DNA from: Modicisalibacter coralii
GTDB lineage: Bacteria; Pseudomonadota; Gammaproteobacteria; Pseudomonadales; Halomonadaceae
Reading direction: 5' to 3'
DNA length: 58,618 nucleotides
NCBI RefSeq assembly: GCF_004117855.1
Contig: NZ_QWBW01000017.1
Location: 62,749 to 121,366 of the forward strand
The notes under the pieces are model-generated. The model had not been told where the DNA came from. It ran no database searches and was given only the letters and a program-made list of their open reading frames with translations. Every line of letters starts with the position of its first letter. The stretch's first letter is position 1. Made by a program: the position numbers and the translations under genes. Shown in pieces: positions 36,150-46,738 of the stretch.

Positions 36150-38816
36150 ATGTCCTTGTGGTTCCGACTGATCGTCGCCTCGCTGGCGATGCCGCTGCTG
36201 GCCCTGGCCCTCCTGGGAGGCTGGCAGCTCTATGCGACCGATACCTGGCGGCGCGATGCCCTGGTCACCCGCGTCACGCAAGCGGTGGAGCTGGTGAGAC
36301 CGGAACTCGTCGCGGCGTCGCGGGACGAGCGGCTCGACTCGCTGCTCGGGCGCCTGGAAGCCCTCGACGGCGTCGCTGCGGTGGCCCTCGATCCGGCGCC
36401 CCCCGCGTCGGCGGCCGCCGGCCTGCACCGCGATGCGGGGCGCTGGCACGTGCGCCTCGCCCTGCCCGGCAGCCCACCGGCGTCCTCGGCTCCCCTCTGG
36501 CTGGACGTCACCCTGCGCCAGGGGGTGCTGGCCCTGCCGTTCTACCGGCAACTGTCGGAGCTCGCCCTGACCCTGCTTGGCGCTGCCCTGATCCTCGGCA
36601 GCGCGGCGCTGCTTCTGCCACGACGACTCTTTGCCACGCTGCAGGCCCAGCGGGACGTGCTGCAACGCGTCGCGTCCGGCGATCACGACGCGCGCCTGCC
36701 GGCGTCGCCCTTCCGCGAGCTGGACGATACCTCGCGTGCCATCAACGCCCTCGCCGACCATCTGCGTCAGGAGCACGAGGCGACGCACACCCGCATCGAA
36801 CGCACCACCGCCGACCTGCGCGAGTCGATGGAGACCATCGAGCGACAGAATCAGGAACTGGATGGCGCCCGCCGCCAGGCGCTCGAGGCCAGCCGCGTCA
36901 AGTCAGAGTTCCTCGCCAACGTGAGTCACGAGATCCGCACCCCGCTCAACGGCATCGTCGGCTTCTGCCGGTTGCTGCATCGCAGCCCCCTCGACGAGCA
37001 CCAGCGCGAGTGGCTCGGGCATGTCGAGCAGGCCGCCGACAATCTGCTCTCGCTGGTCAACGACATTCTCGACTTCTCCAAGCTGGAGGCCGGCAAACTG
37101 CCGCTGGACACGGTGGAACTCGATATCGCCGAGCTGGTCGACGAGGTACTGCTGCTCGAGGCCCCCGGTATCCAGAACAAGGGCCTGGAGATGCTCGGCC
37201 TGGTCTACGACGACGTACCGTCGTCGCTGCTCGGCGATCCGCTGCGCATCAAGCAGGTGCTGACCAATCTGACCCACAACGCGGTCAAGTTCACCGACCG
37301 GGGAGAAATCCTGGTGCGCGTCCAGGTCGAGGCGGACCATGGCAGCGAAGCGGTGATCGGCGTACGCGTCAGCGACACCGGCATGGGCCTGCCCCCCGAG
37401 GTCCGTCAGCAACTCTTCCAGCCCTTCGTCCAGGGCAGCGTCTCGCGCAGCACCCATCCGGGGGGCACGGGGCTGGGTCTGAAGATCTGCAAGCAGCTGC
37501 TGGACCAGATGGGCGGCGCCATCGACGTGACCAGCGAGGCCGGCACGGGCACCACCTTTCATGTCACGCTGCCACTGCGACTCGGCCAGTCCGGCGCCTC
37601 CCGCGCCGCGCTGCAGGACCTCGGCGGGCGGCATATCGCCCTGTTCGAGCCGCACGGGCCGAGCCGCCTGGCGCTGCGCCACTGGCTGCGCAGCGCCGCG
37701 GCGGTGGTGACGATCCTGGATACGCCGGCGACCCGCGAGACCCTGCCCGACGGCACCGACCTGCTGATCGAGGCGCTGCCCCACGCGACACTGCCGGCGC
37801 GCGAGCGCCTGGCAACGCTGGACTGCGCCATCCTGCTGCTGCGTCATGGCGAGCCCGACGACGACCCCGACCGGTTGCCGCCGCGCTGCCGAACCTTCCT
37901 CAAGCCCTTGACCCGCCAGCGCCTGGCCACGGCACTACACCAGTTGCTGGTCGACGAGGCGACCGGCCTGACGTCGCCCCCCGCCCCACTGCCGACGGCC
38001 GCGCCGGAGCCGCGCCGAACCACCGCGCGCCATCGCGTGCTGACCGTCGACGACATCGCCTCCAACCGTCTGCTGGTCGAGGAGTGGCTCAAGCATCGCG
38101 GGGTGGAGTGCGTGACCGCCCGGAACGGCGAGGAAGCCCTCGCCCTGGCCCGGGCGCAGCATTTCGACCTGGTGCTGATGGACATTCGTCTGCCGGGCAT
38201 GGATGGCATCGAGACCACGACCGCCCTGCGGCGCCTGGACGAACACTGGGCCAACTGCCCGGTCGTCGCCCTGACCGCCCATGCCCTGCCCGAGGACACG
38301 CGCGCGCTGGTGGATACCGGCATGCAGGCGGTACTCACCAAGCCGCTCGACGTGACGGCGCTGGATCGCCTGCTCGCGACCTACCTGGACCTGCCCGACG
38401 CGCCCCGCGACGACGCTCCGGCGCCCGCCACGCGGCAGGTCGCCCCGGCAGGCACCGACGACGAGGAACTGCCGGTGGTCGATACCGACCTCGGCACCAC
38501 CCTGGCCGGCGGCCGCCCGGACCTTGCCCAGCGCATGCTCGACGATCTGCTCGAGAGCCTCGACGAGAGCGAGGCGCGCCTGCGGCAGACCTACCAGGCC
38601 GGGGACGAGGAAGGGTTTCTCGACGCCGTTCACCACCTCAACGGCGCCTGTCGCTACTGCGGGGTACCGCAGTTGGCACTGGTCGCCGAGACGCTCGAAT
38701 CCCGGTTACGGGCGCAGGGCATCGATGCCGTGGCGGATATCCACGAGGCGTTGCTCGATGCCCTGCAGCGGCTGCGCGACTGGCGGTCCGAAACCACCTC
38801 GCCGGCGGCCCACTGA
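36150..38816 (+). CDS. gacS: Tripartite hybrid sensor kinase of the BarA/GacS type
   Basis: This 888-residue inner-membrane protein has two membrane segments around a periplasmic region, a HAMP linker, a coiled segment and a kinase domain with His260 in NVSHEIRTPLNG and the ATP-binding GGTGLGLKICKQLL. A degenerate receiver-like domain follows, then a true receiver with Asp678 in LMDIRLPGMDGIETT and a C-terminal Hpt domain with His828 in VHHLNGACRYCG. This His-Asp-His relay is that of GacS/BarA, which phosphorylates GacA/UvrY and so controls CsrA-sequestering RNAs. Two ATGs, 36141 and 36150, are possible; 36150 has a GGA eight bases upstream. It shares its upstream region with divergent cysM. 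Confidence 0.92.
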   Translation: MSLWFRLIVASLAMPLLALALLGGWQLYATDTWRRDALVTRVTQAVELVRPELVAASRDERLDSLLGRLEALDGVAAVALDPAPPASAAAGLHRDAGRWHVRLALPGSPPASSAPLWLDVTLRQGVLALPFYRQLSELALTLLGAALILGSAALLLPRRLFATLQAQRDVLQRVASGDHDARLPASPFRELDDTSRAINALADHLRQEHEATHTRIERTTADLRESMETIERQNQELDGARRQALEASRVKSEFLANVSHEIRTPLNGIVGFCRLLHRSPLDEHQREWLGHVEQAADNLLSLVNDILDFSKLEAGKLPLDTVELDIAELVDEVLLLEAPGIQNKGLEMLGLVYDDVPSSLLGDPLRIKQVLTNLTHNAVKFTDRGEILVRVQVEADHGSEAVIGVRVSDTGMGLPPEVRQQLFQPFVQGSVSRSTHPGGTGLGLKICKQLLDQMGGAIDVTSEAGTGTTFHVTLPLRLGQSGASRAALQDLGGRHIALFEPHGPSRLALRHWLRSAAAVVTILDTPATRETLPDGTDLLIEALPHATLPARERLATLDCAILLLRHGEPDDDPDRLPPRCRTFLKPLTRQRLATALHQLLVDEATGLTSPPAPLPTAAPEPRRTTARHRVLTVDDIASNRLLVEEWLKHRGVECVTARNGEEALALARAQHFDLVLMDIRLPGMDGIETTTALRRLDEHWANCPVVALTAHALPEDTRALVDTGMQAVLTKPLDVTALDRLLATYLDLPDAPRDDAPAPATRQVAPAGTDDEELPVVDTDLGTTLAGGRPDLAQRMLDDLLESLDESEARLRQTYQAGDEEGFLDAVHHLNGACRYCGVPQLALVAETLESRLRAQGIDAVADIHEALLDALQRLRDWRSETTSPAAH

Positions 38817-38817
38817 C

Positions 38818-39600
38818 TCAGTGCTCGTGGGCGTGCTCGTGATCGTCGAGGGCGGCCACGAAGCCCGCCTCGTAGCCGGCGACGACCCGCCGCTTCATCT
38901 CGGCGACCGCCTCCTTGAGCCCCACGAACAGCGCGCGGGCGATGATCGCGTGACCGATGTTGAGTTCGGTGATGCCCGGAATCGCCGCGATCGGCTCGAC
39001 GTTATGGTAGTGCAGGCCGTGACCGGCATTCACCGTCAGCCCAAGCTCCAGCGCCAGTTCGGCGGCCGCCGCGACCCGCGCGTGCTCGACGCGCGCACTC
39101 TCGCCACGGGCCTCGGCGTAGGCGCCGGTGTGCAGCTCGATCACCGGCGCCCCCACCTCGTAGGCGGCGCGGATCTGATCGGGCTCGGGGTCGATGAACA
39201 GCGAGACTTCGCAGCCGGCCGCGGCCAGACGTTCGCAGGCCGCGGCGATCGACTCCCGCGCGCCGACCACGTCCAGACCGCCCTCGGTGGTCAGCTCCTC
39301 GCGCTTTTCCGGGACCAGGCAGACGTTGTCCGGGCGCAGGCGTTCGGCGAAGGCGAGCATCTCCGCGGTGACCGCCATCTCCAGATTGATTCGGGTATTG
39401 AGCACCTCGGCGAGGCGCAGCACGTCGCGGTCCTGGATGTGCCGCCGGTCCTCGCGCAGGTGCAGCGTGATGCCGTCGGCGCCGGCCTCCTCGGCGAGCA
39501 GCGCCGCCTGGACGGGATCGGGGTAACGCGTGCCGCGCGCCTGACGCAGGGTCGCCACATGGTCGATGTTGACGCCGAGCAGAATGCGGGGAGGATGCAT
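38818..39600 (-). CDS. pdxJ: Pyridoxine 5'-phosphate synthase
   Basis: This 260-residue TIM-barrel enzyme joins 1-deoxy-xylulose 5-phosphate and 3-amino-2-oxopropyl phosphate to form pyridoxine 5'-phosphate. [36 protein letters not shown] and [17 protein letters not shown] are family signatures with catalytic His and Glu. The C-terminus DDHEHAHEH is a short His-rich tail not needed for the fold. It ends the lepA-lepB-rnc-era-recO-pdxJ series and converges with the kinase gene with one base between stops. A tandem repeat lies 44-92 bases upstream of the start. Confidence 0.96.
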   Translation of the reverse strand: MHPPRILLGVNIDHVATLRQARGTRYPDPVQAALLAEEAGADGITLHLREDRRHIQDRDVLRLAEVLNTRINLEMAVTAEMLAFAERLRPDNVCLVPEKREELTTEGGLDVVGARESIAAACERLAAAGCEVSLFIDPEPDQIRAAYEVGAPVIELHTGAYAEARGESARVEHARVAAAAELALELGLTVNAGHGLHYHNVEPIAAIPGITELNIGHAIIARALFVGLKEAVAEMKRRVVAGYEAGFVAALDDHEHAHEH

Positions 39601-39643
39601 GGGGGTCTCCTGGGAAAGCGGGTAATCAGGAGACAAGAGTAAT

Positions 39644-39692
39644 GACGGAAGACGGAAGACGGAAGACGGAAGACGGAAGACGGAAGACGGAA
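39644..39692. repeat. Perfect tandem heptamer repeat, 7 x GACGGAA
   Basis: Seven identical copies of GACGGAA occupy 49 bases in the recO-pdxJ gap (39601-39743), followed by GGACAGG, which resembles a degraded eighth unit. The unit is not a multiple of three and lies in the 5' region of pdxJ, not in coding sequence. It is likely to vary in copy number by slippage. Confidence 0.95.
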
Positions 39693-39743
39693 GGACAGGA
39701 TGACCGCCCGGGTGCAGAGGCCGCGCGTCCCGAAACTTTCCAA

Positions 39744-40457
39744 TCAGTGTCCCGACCCCCGGCGGCGACGCATCGCCAGCTGGTGCATCAGTTCCCGCGA
39801 ACGCAGCGGCTTCGCGCCCAGCAGCGGCGCCAGCGCGGCGCGCATCAGCGACTTGGCGGCCCCGGCGAGTCCCGGGCTGGCCCAGTCGCCCTGGGCGAGC
39901 AGGCGCAGGGTGCGCCCGTCGAGGCCCTGCCCCGCCGGGGCCCGCGCAAAGCGCCGGGGACCCGCCTGATAGACGTAACGCGCCTGCGGATCCAGCTCAC
40001 GGTCGTCGAGGTCGAGGAAGACCGGTTCGGCGTCGAGGGTCTCGAGCAGGCTCGCCTCCAGGCGGCGCAGCGCCGGCGCCCGCCCGGCCGGGTTGGGCAG
40101 CGCCCCGAGGGCGGCGGTATAGAAGGCGAACACCTCGGCGGTGGGCAGCATCGGTGGCAACAGGCGGGTCAGCAGCTCGTTGGCGTAGAGCCCGCACAGC
40201 AGGCCCTCACCGGCCAGCAGCAGCGCCGCGCCGTGGGTCTCGATCAGACGCAACCGCTTGAGTTCGTTGTCGCCACTCCAGGTGACGTGCAGCGGCGCGA
40301 AGGGCTGCAACCGCGAACGCGACTTGCTGCCGGCACGCTGCACGCCCTGGGCGACGGCCCGCACGCGGCCGTGATCGAGCGTGATCAGCTCGACCAGGGC
40401 GCTGGTCTCGCGGTAGGGGCGCCGATGCAGCAGATAGGCCGGTTGCGGTGTCATCAC
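39744..40457 (-). CDS. recO: DNA repair protein RecO
   Basis: This 237-residue protein has the OB-fold N-terminus seen in [21 protein letters not shown] and the helical core with [16 protein letters not shown]. RecO works with RecR to load RecA on SSB-coated single-stranded DNA. It lies 35 bases downstream of era in the conserved rnc-era-recO order. The first ATG (40457) is followed directly by another (40454), either of which could be used. The C-terminus ends in an Arg-rich stretch. Confidence 0.95.
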   Translation of the reverse strand: MMTPQPAYLLHRRPYRETSALVELITLDHGRVRAVAQGVQRAGSKSRSRLQPFAPLHVTWSGDNELKRLRLIETHGAALLLAGEGLLCGLYANELLTRLLPPMLPTAEVFAFYTAALGALPNPAGRAPALRRLEASLLETLDAEPVFLDLDDRELDPQARYVYQAGPRRFARAPAGQGLDGRTLRLLAQGDWASPGLAGAAKSLMRAALAPLLGAKPLRSRELMHQLAMRRRRGSGH

Positions 40458-40492
40458 GGATCCAGTGCGCTCTCAGCCGAAGCCCGAAGCCG

Positions 40493-41392
40493 TCAGTCCA
40501 GATCGTAGCCCAGGCTCTTCAGCGCCCGATCGTCGTCGGACCAGCCGCGCTTGACCTTGACCCACAGGTTGAGCATCACCTTGGCATCGAAGGCCCGCTC
40601 CATCTCGAGGCGCGCCTCGCGGCCGATCTTCTTGATCCGCTCGCCGTTCTCGCCGATCAGGATCTTCTTCTGCCCCTGGCGCTCGACCAGCATCAGTGCG
40701 CTGACGTGCACCACCCGTCCCTCGTCGCGGAACTCCTCGATCTCCACGGTCATCTGGTAGGGCAGCTCGTCGCCGAGCTGGCGCATGACCTTCTCGCGCA
40801 CCAGTTCGGCGGCCAGGAAGCGCTGGCTGCGGTCGGTGACCTGGTCGTCGGGGAAATGATGCGTACTCTCGGGCAGGTACTGGGCCAGCTCGCCCTCAAG
40901 CTCGGGCACGTTGGTACCGTGCTTGGCCGAGATCGGCAGGATCGCCGCGAACTCACGCTTGGCCTGCAAGCGCTCGAGCCACGGCAAAAGCTCACTCTTG
41001 TCCTTGAGCCAGTCGACCTTGTTGACCGCCAGGATCACCGGGGCACGGACATGCGTGAGCTTGTCGAGCACCACGTCGTCCTCCTCGGTCCAGCGCGTGC
41101 GATCGACCAGAAACACCACGCAGTCGATGTCGCGCAGGGCCTGGGTCGCCGCCTGATTCATGAAGCGGTTGATGGCCTTGTTGCGATCCTTGCTCTGGAT
41201 GTGCATGCCCGGGGTGTCGACATAGATGAACTGATCGTCGCCCTCGGTCTTGATGCCCATCACCTGGTGGCGCGTGGTCTGCGGACGCCGCGAGGTGATC
41301 GAGATCTTCTGGCCGAGAATCCGGTTCATCAGCGTCGACTTGCCGACGTTGGGCCGGCCGACGATGGCGACGAAACCACAGCGCTGTGTCAT
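40493..41392 (-). CDS. era: GTPase Era
   Basis: This 299-residue GTPase has the G1 motif GRPNVGKS (12-19), DTPG in [13 protein letters not shown] and a C-terminal KH domain with [18 protein letters not shown]. Era binds 16S rRNA near its 3' end and is needed for small-subunit assembly. The ATG at 41392 overlaps the rnc stop by 4 bases (ATGA), so rnc and era are coupled as in E. coli and Pseudomonas. The open frame extends further upstream into rnc without homology. Confidence 0.97.
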   Translation of the reverse strand: MTQRCGFVAIVGRPNVGKSTLMNRILGQKISITSRRPQTTRHQVMGIKTEGDDQFIYVDTPGMHIQSKDRNKAINRFMNQAATQALRDIDCVVFLVDRTRWTEEDDVVLDKLTHVRAPVILAVNKVDWLKDKSELLPWLERLQAKREFAAILPISAKHGTNVPELEGELAQYLPESTHHFPDDQVTDRSQRFLAAELVREKVMRQLGDELPYQMTVEIEEFRDEGRVVHVSALMLVERQGQKKILIGENGERIKKIGREARLEMERAFDAKVMLNLWVKVKRGWSDDDRALKSLGYDLD

Positions 41393-42078
41393 GAACGACC
41401 TCCTCGCGGCTCGAGCAGGCTCAGGGCCTTTTCGGCGGCCTCCTGCTCGGCGTGACGCCGGCTGGAACCGACGCCCAGTGTATGATCGGCCAGCCGGTCG
41501 ACGTGGCACTCGACGGTGAACGTCTGGGCATGGGCCTCGCCCTCCACCGAGATCACCTCGTAGCGCGGCAGCGGCGACTGGCGCGACTGCAGGAATTCCT
41601 GGAGGCGTGTCTTGGGGTCCTTCTGGGTGTCGTGCAGATCGATCGACTCCAGACGCGTGCCGTACCAGGCCAGGATCCGCGCCTTGACGGCGTCCATGCC
41701 GGCGTCCAGGTAGATGGCGCCGATCACCGCTTCCATGGCATCGGCGAGAATCGAGTCGCGACGATACCCGCCGCTCTTCATCTCGCCGGAGCCCAGGCGA
41801 AGCTGATCGCCGAGATCGAACTCACGGGCCACTTCCGCCAGGGTCTGGCCCTTGACCAGCCGTGCCCGCAGGCGCGAGAGCTGCCCTTCGCGCGCCTGGG
41901 GGAACCGCTGGAAGAGGGCTTCGCCGATCACGAAATTGACGATGGAATCCCCCAGGAATTCCAGCCGCTCGTTGTTGTCGCCACCGAAGCTGCGGTGGGT
42001 CAGGGCCAGTTCCAGTAGCGCCGGGTCACGAAAGTCGTGACCGATGCGGCGACTGAAGGCGTGTTGCGAGGTACTCAC
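41389..42078 (-). CDS. rnc: Ribonuclease III
   Basis: This 229-residue double-strand-specific RNase processes rRNA precursors and many mRNAs. The catalytic signature ERLEFLGDS is at residues 37-45, with further metal ligands in [15 protein letters not shown]-terminal double-stranded RNA-binding domain contains [12 protein letters not shown] and [14 protein letters not shown] start at 42078 was chosen because it opens the family N-terminus ([15 protein letters not shown]) and lies 44 bases after lepB; the frame remains open further upstream but into lepB. It overlaps era by 4 bases. Confidence 0.95.
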   Translation of the reverse strand: MSTSQHAFSRRIGHDFRDPALLELALTHRSFGGDNNERLEFLGDSIVNFVIGEALFQRFPQAREGQLSRLRARLVKGQTLAEVAREFDLGDQLRLGSGEMKSGGYRRDSILADAMEAVIGAIYLDAGMDAVKARILAWYGTRLESIDLHDTQKDPKTRLQEFLQSRQSPLPRYEVISVEGEAHAQTFTVECHVDRLADHTLGVGSSRRHAEQEAAEKALSLLEPRGGRS

Positions 42079-42122
42079 GAAACGTCCGCTCTCGAGATGG
42101 CGTGAATGGTCGACTGCGCGGT

Positions 42123-42926
42123 TCAAGGAATCAACCGCACCGAACTGAAGCTGGGCAGACCGCCGTCCCAGTGCATCCACACGGCGAAGGCCTTGCCGAC
42201 GATGTTGGCTTCGGGCACGAAGCCCCAGTAGCGGCTGTCGTTGGAATGGTCGCGGTTGTCGCCCATCATGAAGTAATGCCCGGGCGGCACCACCACCTCG
42301 CGCATCTGCGGGCCGGGATCGCGAGGGTTGTTGTAGATGGCGTGCTCATGCTCGCCCAGCCACTCCTTGAAGCGCACTTCGCCGGGCGCCTTTTCCGGGT
42401 TGCGATCGACGACTTCCTTCTTCACCGGCTCGCCGTTGACGTAGAGCTGCTTGCCCTCGTAGCGGATCCGATCACCCGGCAGGCCCACCACGCGCTTGAT
42501 GAAATCCACCGACGGGTCCTCCGGGAAGCGGAACACCATGACGTCACCGCGCTGGGGCTCGCCGAGATCGAGGATCTCGGTGTGCGCCACCGGCAGACGC
42601 AGGCCGTAGGTGAACTTGTTGACCAGGATGAAATCGCCGATCTCGAGGGTGGGGCGCATCGACCCGGAGGGAATCTGAAAGGGCTCGATCACGAAGCTGC
42701 GCAGCAGCAACACCACCAGCAGCACGGGAAAGAACGACCGGGCATAGTCCACCGGCCAGGGTTCGCGGCTCAGCTTGTTGCGGCGCGACTCGTCCAGCGA
42801 GCCCCCCTCGCCCGCTTCGGCGGTGGCCAGCCGTGCCTGACGGCGACGACGCCACCAGACCAGGTCCAGCAACCAGACCAATCCCGTGACGGCGACGGCC
42901 ACCACCAGCAGTAGCGAAAAGTTCAT
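42123..42926 (-). CDS. lepB: Signal peptidase I
   Basis: This 267-residue inner-membrane protease removes signal peptides from exported proteins. Two membrane segments are seen (about 3-25 and 63-81). The catalytic Ser89 is in [10 protein letters not shown] and the general-base Lys144 in [25 protein letters not shown] is the conserved box E. The gene follows lepA by 14 bases. Length is shorter than E. coli LepB (324) but normal for pseudomonad-type enzymes. Confidence 0.97.
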   Translation of the reverse strand: MNFSLLLVVAVAVTGLVWLLDLVWWRRRRQARLATAEAGEGGSLDESRRNKLSREPWPVDYARSFFPVLLVVLLLRSFVIEPFQIPSGSMRPTLEIGDFILVNKFTYGLRLPVAHTEILDLGEPQRGDVMVFRFPEDPSVDFIKRVVGLPGDRIRYEGKQLYVNGEPVKKEVVDRNPEKAPGEVRFKEWLGEHEHAIYNNPRDPGPQMREVVVPPGHYFMMGDNRDHSNDSRYWGFVPEANIVGKAFAVWMHWDGGLPSFSSVRLIP

Positions 42927-42940
42927 GTCTGTCTCGATTC

Positions 42941-44758
42941 CTAGTCATTGACCTTGAGTACGGCGAGGAAGGCATCCTGCGGGATCTCGACGCGGCCCAC
43001 CTGCTTCATGCGCTTCTTGCCGGCCTTCTGCTTCTCGAGCAGTTTCTTCTTGCGCGTCACGTCGCCGCCATAACACTTGGCGGTCACGTTCTTGCGCAGC
43101 GCCTTGACCGTCGAGCGCGCCACCACCTGGCTGCCGATGGCGGCCTGGATCGCCACGTCGAACATCTGGCGTGGAATCAGTTCCTTCATCCGCTCGACCA
43201 GCGCCCGGCCGCGCCCCTGGGCGTGATCGCGATGGACGATCGCCGCCAGGGCGTCGACCTGATCGCCGTTGATCAGCACGTCGAGGCGTACCAGCTTGGC
43301 CGCCTGGAAGCGCTCGAAGCTGTAATCCAGCGACGCATAACCCCGCGAGATCGACTTGAGGCGATCGAAGAAGTCCATGACCACCTCGCTCATCGGCAGT
43401 TCATAGGCGAGCTGGATCTGGTTGCCGAGGAACTGCATGTCGAGCTGCACGCCGCGGCGCTGTTCGCACTCGGCGATGACGTTGCCGACGAACTCCTGCG
43501 GGACCAGGATGTTGGCACGCACGATCGGCTCGCGCATCTCCTCGACGCTGGCCAGGTCGGGCAGCTTCGACGGGTTGGAGACGTAGCGCGTCTCGCCCTT
43601 CTCCATCGCCAGCTCGTAGACCACCGTGGGCGCCGTGGTGATCAGGTCCAGGCCGTACTCGCGCTCGAGACGTTCCTGGATGATCTCCATGTGCAGCGTG
43701 CCCAGGAACCCGACCCGGAAACCGAAACCCAGGGCATCGGAATTCTCCGGCTCGTAATCCAGCGAGGCGTCGTTGAGCGCCAGCTTCTCCAGGGCGTCGC
43801 GGAACTCCTCGTAGTCGTCGGAAGTGACCGGGAACATCCCCGCGTAGACCTGCGGCTTGACCTTCTGGAAACCCGGCAGGCGTGGCGTGTCGGCGGTCTT
43901 GGCATGGGTGATGGTATCGCCCACCGGCGCGCCGTGGATGTCCTTGATCCCGGCGACGACGAAGCCTACCTCGCCGGCGCGCAGGATGCCGGTCTGCTTG
44001 CGCTTGGGCGTGAAGATCCCCACCTCGGTGACGTCCCAGTCGCGCCCGGTGGACTTCATGCGAATCTTGTCGCCCTTGCGCAGCGTGCCGTCGAACAGGC
44101 GGATCAGCGACACCACGCCCAGGTAATTGTCGAACCAGGAGTCGATGATCAGCGCCTGGAGCGGTTTCTCGGCGTCGCCCCGGGGCGGTGGAATGTCGCG
44201 CACCAGGCGCTCGAGCAGTCCTTCCATGCCCAGCCCGGTCTTGGCCGAGACCTGACAGGCGTCGACCGCGTCCAGGCCGATGATCTCCTCGATCTCCTGA
44301 GCCACGCGATCGGGGTCGGCCTGGGGCAGGTCGATCTTGTTGAGCACCGGCAGCACCTCGAGATCCTGGGCGATCGCGGTGTAGCAGTTGGCCACCGACT
44401 GGGCCTCGACGCCCTGGGCGGCATCGACCACCAGCAACGCCCCCTCGCAGGCGTAGAGCGAGCGCGAGACCTCGTAGGAGAAATCGACGTGCCCCGGCGT
44501 GTCGATGAAGTTGAGCTGATAGGTCTGGCCGTCTTCCGCCTGATAGTCCAGCGTGACCGACTGGGCCTTGATGGTGATCCCGCGTTCGCGCTCGAGATCC
44601 ATCGAGTCGAGCACCTGCTCCTTGAGCTCGCGTTCGGTCAGCCCGCCGCACAGTTGGATGATCCGGTCGGCCAGCGTCGACTTGCCGTGATCGATGTGCG
44701 CGATGATCGAAAAGTTGCGTATATTGTTGATGACCTTGCGGTTTTCAGCGTCTGACAT
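42941..44758 (-). CDS. lepA: Elongation factor 4 (LepA)
   Basis: This 605-residue translational GTPase has G1 [11 protein letters not shown]3 DTPGHVDF, G4 NKIDLPQAD and a C-terminal LepA-specific domain ending in the basic [20 protein letters not shown]. It back-translocates or remodels ribosomes and affects initiation under stress. The ATG at 44758 gives a protein close to the usual 599 residues. It starts the lepA-lepB-rnc-era-recO-pdxJ series; a terminator-like hairpin separates it from mucD upstream. Confidence 0.98.
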   Translation of the reverse strand: MSDAENRKVINNIRNFSIIAHIDHGKSTLADRIIQLCGGLTERELKEQVLDSMDLERERGITIKAQSVTLDYQAEDGQTYQLNFIDTPGHVDFSYEVSRSLYACEGALLVVDAAQGVEAQSVANCYTAIAQDLEVLPVLNKIDLPQADPDRVAQEIEEIIGLDAVDACQVSAKTGLGMEGLLERLVRDIPPPRGDAEKPLQALIIDSWFDNYLGVVSLIRLFDGTLRKGDKIRMKSTGRDWDVTEVGIFTPKRKQTGILRAGEVGFVVAGIKDIHGAPVGDTITHAKTADTPRLPGFQKVKPQVYAGMFPVTSDDYEEFRDALEKLALNDASLDYEPENSDALGFGFRVGFLGTLHMEIIQERLEREYGLDLITTAPTVVYELAMEKGETRYVSNPSKLPDLASVEEMREPIVRANILVPQEFVGNVIAECEQRRGVQLDMQFLGNQIQLAYELPMSEVVMDFFDRLKSISRGYASLDYSFERFQAAKLVRLDVLINGDQVDALAAIVHRDHAQGRGRALVERMKELIPRQMFDVAIQAAIGSQVVARSTVKALRKNVTAKCYGGDVTRKKKLLEKQKAGKKRMKQVGRVEIPQDAFLAVLKVND

Positions 44759-44898
44759 GCAATTGAACCCGGTTCGTGTACACGCACGCGTGCGGATCGG
44801 GACCGTCTGTCCCGGGCGGCGTGTCGAAGAAGATGGCGGCATTGTACCGACATGCCTCCGGCAAGGACAGCGAACGCCGTTCGGGGGACGACAGCAGA

Positions 44899-44920
44899 AC
44901 GGGGCCCGCAGGCCCCGTTC
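44899..44920 (-). terminator. Terminator-like hairpin between mucD and lepA
   Basis: AACGGGGCC and GGCCCCGTT form a perfect 9-bp stem with a 4-base loop 26 bases after the mucD stop. No T-run follows on the minus strand, so termination may be partial, allowing some readthrough into lepA. Confidence 0.55.
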
Positions 44921-44946
44921 CGGTCACGCACGAGCGTGGTGTCGGG

Positions 44947-46380
44947 TCATTCCGCCTTGCCGAGGCGCAGCGCCACGAACAGCGAATGGCCATCGCGATA
45001 CAGGCGTACCGGTACCGCACGGTCCTGTGTCACGCCCTCGATCGCCTTGGCGAGCTGCGTCGCCGACTCGACCGGCTTCTGATCGAGCGAGACGATGATG
45101 TCGCCGCTCTGGATACCGGCTTCGGCCGCGGCGCCGGTGGGGTCCACCTGCACGATGCGCACGCCGTGATCGAGACCGAGGCGGCCGAGTTCGTCGTCGC
45201 TCAGGTCGCGCACCGCCACGCCCAGGCGGGTCTGCGGGTCCTGGGCGCCGTCGTCGGACGCCTGCTGCAGCGCCTCTTCTGGCCAGTCGCCCACGGTGAC
45301 CTTCTGGGTCATCTGCTTGCCGTTGCGCAGCACGTCCAGCTTGACGGTCTCGCCGGGCGACACCTTGCCGATCAGGCGCGGCAGCTTGCTCGACTGATCG
45401 ACCTCCTCGCCGTCGACGGCGAGGATCACGTCACCCGCCTTGAGCCCCGCCTTGGCCGCCGGGGAATCGTCGGCGACATCGGCGATCAGTGCGCCGCGCT
45501 GATTCTTCAAGCCGAAGGACTCGGCCAGGTCGCGGGACACCGGCTGGATGACCACGCCCAGCCAGCCACGGCTGACGTGCCCGGTCGCCTTGAGCTGATC
45601 GGCGATGTCCATCGCCACGTTGATGGGGATGGCGAACGACAGCCCCATGAAGCCACCGCTGCGGGTGAATATCTGCGAGTTGATCCCCACGACCTTGCCG
45701 TCGAGGTTGAACAGCGGACCGCCCGAATTGCCCGGGTTGATGGCCACGTCGGTCTGGATGAACGGCACGTAGGCATCGGTCGGCAGGGTCCGGTCGATGG
45801 CGCTGACGATACCCGCGGTCACCGAATGGTCGAAACCGAACGGCGAGCCGATGGCGGCGACCCACTCACCGACCTCGAGATCGTCGGAGTCGCCGATGTT
45901 GAGGGTCGGCAGGTCCTTGGCATCGACCTTGAGCAGCGCCACGTCGGTCTTCTTGTCTTCACCGACCAGCTTGGCCTTGAGCTCGCGCCGGTCGTTGAGG
46001 CGGACCACGATCTTGTCGGCGCCATCGACCACGTGGGCATTGGTCATGATGTAGCCGTCCTGGCTGATGATGAAGCCGGAGCCCAGCGAATGCCGCTCCT
46101 CGGTGCCGCCGCCATTGCCGCCGCCGCGCGGGCCGAAGGGGATCTGATCACCGAAGAAATGGCGGAATATCTCGGGGACGTCCTGCTGGCCCTGGCCGCC
46201 CCACGGCCCCATGCTGCGGCGCTGCACCTCCTGGGTCGTCGAGATGTTGACGACCCCGGGGGCGGCCTGTTTCACCAGCTCGGTGAAGTCCGGCAGATCG
46301 CGCGCCTGCGCGCTCTGCACGGCGAATGCGGCTACCACGAGCATCAGCCACAAGGAGAGCTGTCGTGTGATGCGTTGCAT
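44947..46380 (-). CDS. mucD: Periplasmic serine protease of the Do/MucD family
   Basis: This 477-residue HtrA-type protease has a signal peptide (residues 1-27, ending VQSAQA), a trypsin-like domain with His116 in TNAHVVDG, Asp146 in KTDVALLKVD and Ser219 in NPGNSGGPLF, and two PDZ domains (about 250-345 and 370-470). A Gly-rich loop (GPRGGGNGGG) precedes the catalytic core. It degrades misfolded periplasmic proteins and in pseudomonads dampens AlgU signalling. The gene sits apart from algU-mucA-mucB, with two unrelated genes between, but it has its own AlgU-type promoter match. The ATG at 46380 begins the signal peptide. Confidence 0.95.
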   Translation of the reverse strand: MQRITRQLSLWLMLVVAAFAVQSAQARDLPDFTELVKQAAPGVVNISTTQEVQRRSMGPWGGQGQQDVPEIFRHFFGDQIPFGPRGGGNGGGTEERHSLGSGFIISQDGYIMTNAHVVDGADKIVVRLNDRRELKAKLVGEDKKTDVALLKVDAKDLPTLNIGDSDDLEVGEWVAAIGSPFGFDHSVTAGIVSAIDRTLPTDAYVPFIQTDVAINPGNSGGPLFNLDGKVVGINSQIFTRSGGFMGLSFAIPINVAMDIADQLKATGHVSRGWLGVVIQPVSRDLAESFGLKNQRGALIADVADDSPAAKAGLKAGDVILAVDGEEVDQSSKLPRLIGKVSPGETVKLDVLRNGKQMTQKVTVGDWPEEALQQASDDGAQDPQTRLGVAVRDLSDDELGRLGLDHGVRIVQVDPTGAAAEAGIQSGDIIVSLDQKPVESATQLAKAIEGVTQDRAVPVRLYRDGHSLFVALRLGKAE

Positions 46381-46738
46381 TGAGAACTCCTGCTTCGTGT
46401 TCCTGGGAACCCGGCCACGACGAAACCGTGCGGGGCGGCACCGATGTCCTCTCCTCGCGAGCTGCCGGGAGGCGGGATCGAACGTCACGGGCGTCGCCAC
46501 GACGAGACCGTCGCGGACAGGCTCGATCGCGGATCGCTGTTTAGCTGTCGGTGAGCGCAAGTAACGAACGAGTGACATTCATGCGCTCGGGGGGTTTGAT
46601 GCACGAGGCCGCGGAGAGTTCAGTCCGCCTCGCGAAATCGGCGCAGCTCGTCCCCTTGCCGTCACGCACGCCGCACGGCGGCGCCGGGGGCACGGTCGGG
46701 GATCGGCGAAATGCCGCACCGCCCTCCGCCCGGTCCGA
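46381..46738. other. Long upstream region of mucD
   Basis: These 358 bases contain no gene that I can support. They carry the predicted AlgU-type promoter at 46595-46621, which would give mucD a 5' untranslated leader of roughly 200 bases. A CAGGAG-like ribosome binding site (AGGAGTTCTCA before the ATG) lies just upstream of mucD. Confidence 0.6.
46595..46621 (-). promoter_or_regulatory. Predicted sigma-E/AlgU promoter of mucD
   Basis: On the minus strand GAACTC (46616-46621) and TCAAA (46595-46599) are separated by 16 bases. This closely matches the sigma-E consensus GAACTT-N16/17-TCAAA/TCTGA. Position upstream of mucD, a known sigma-E target in related species, supports it. Confidence 0.55.

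Noticed and set aside
39644-39692. The heptamer array as a CRISPR array
   Set aside because: Units are 7 bases with no spacers and there are no cas genes in the window.
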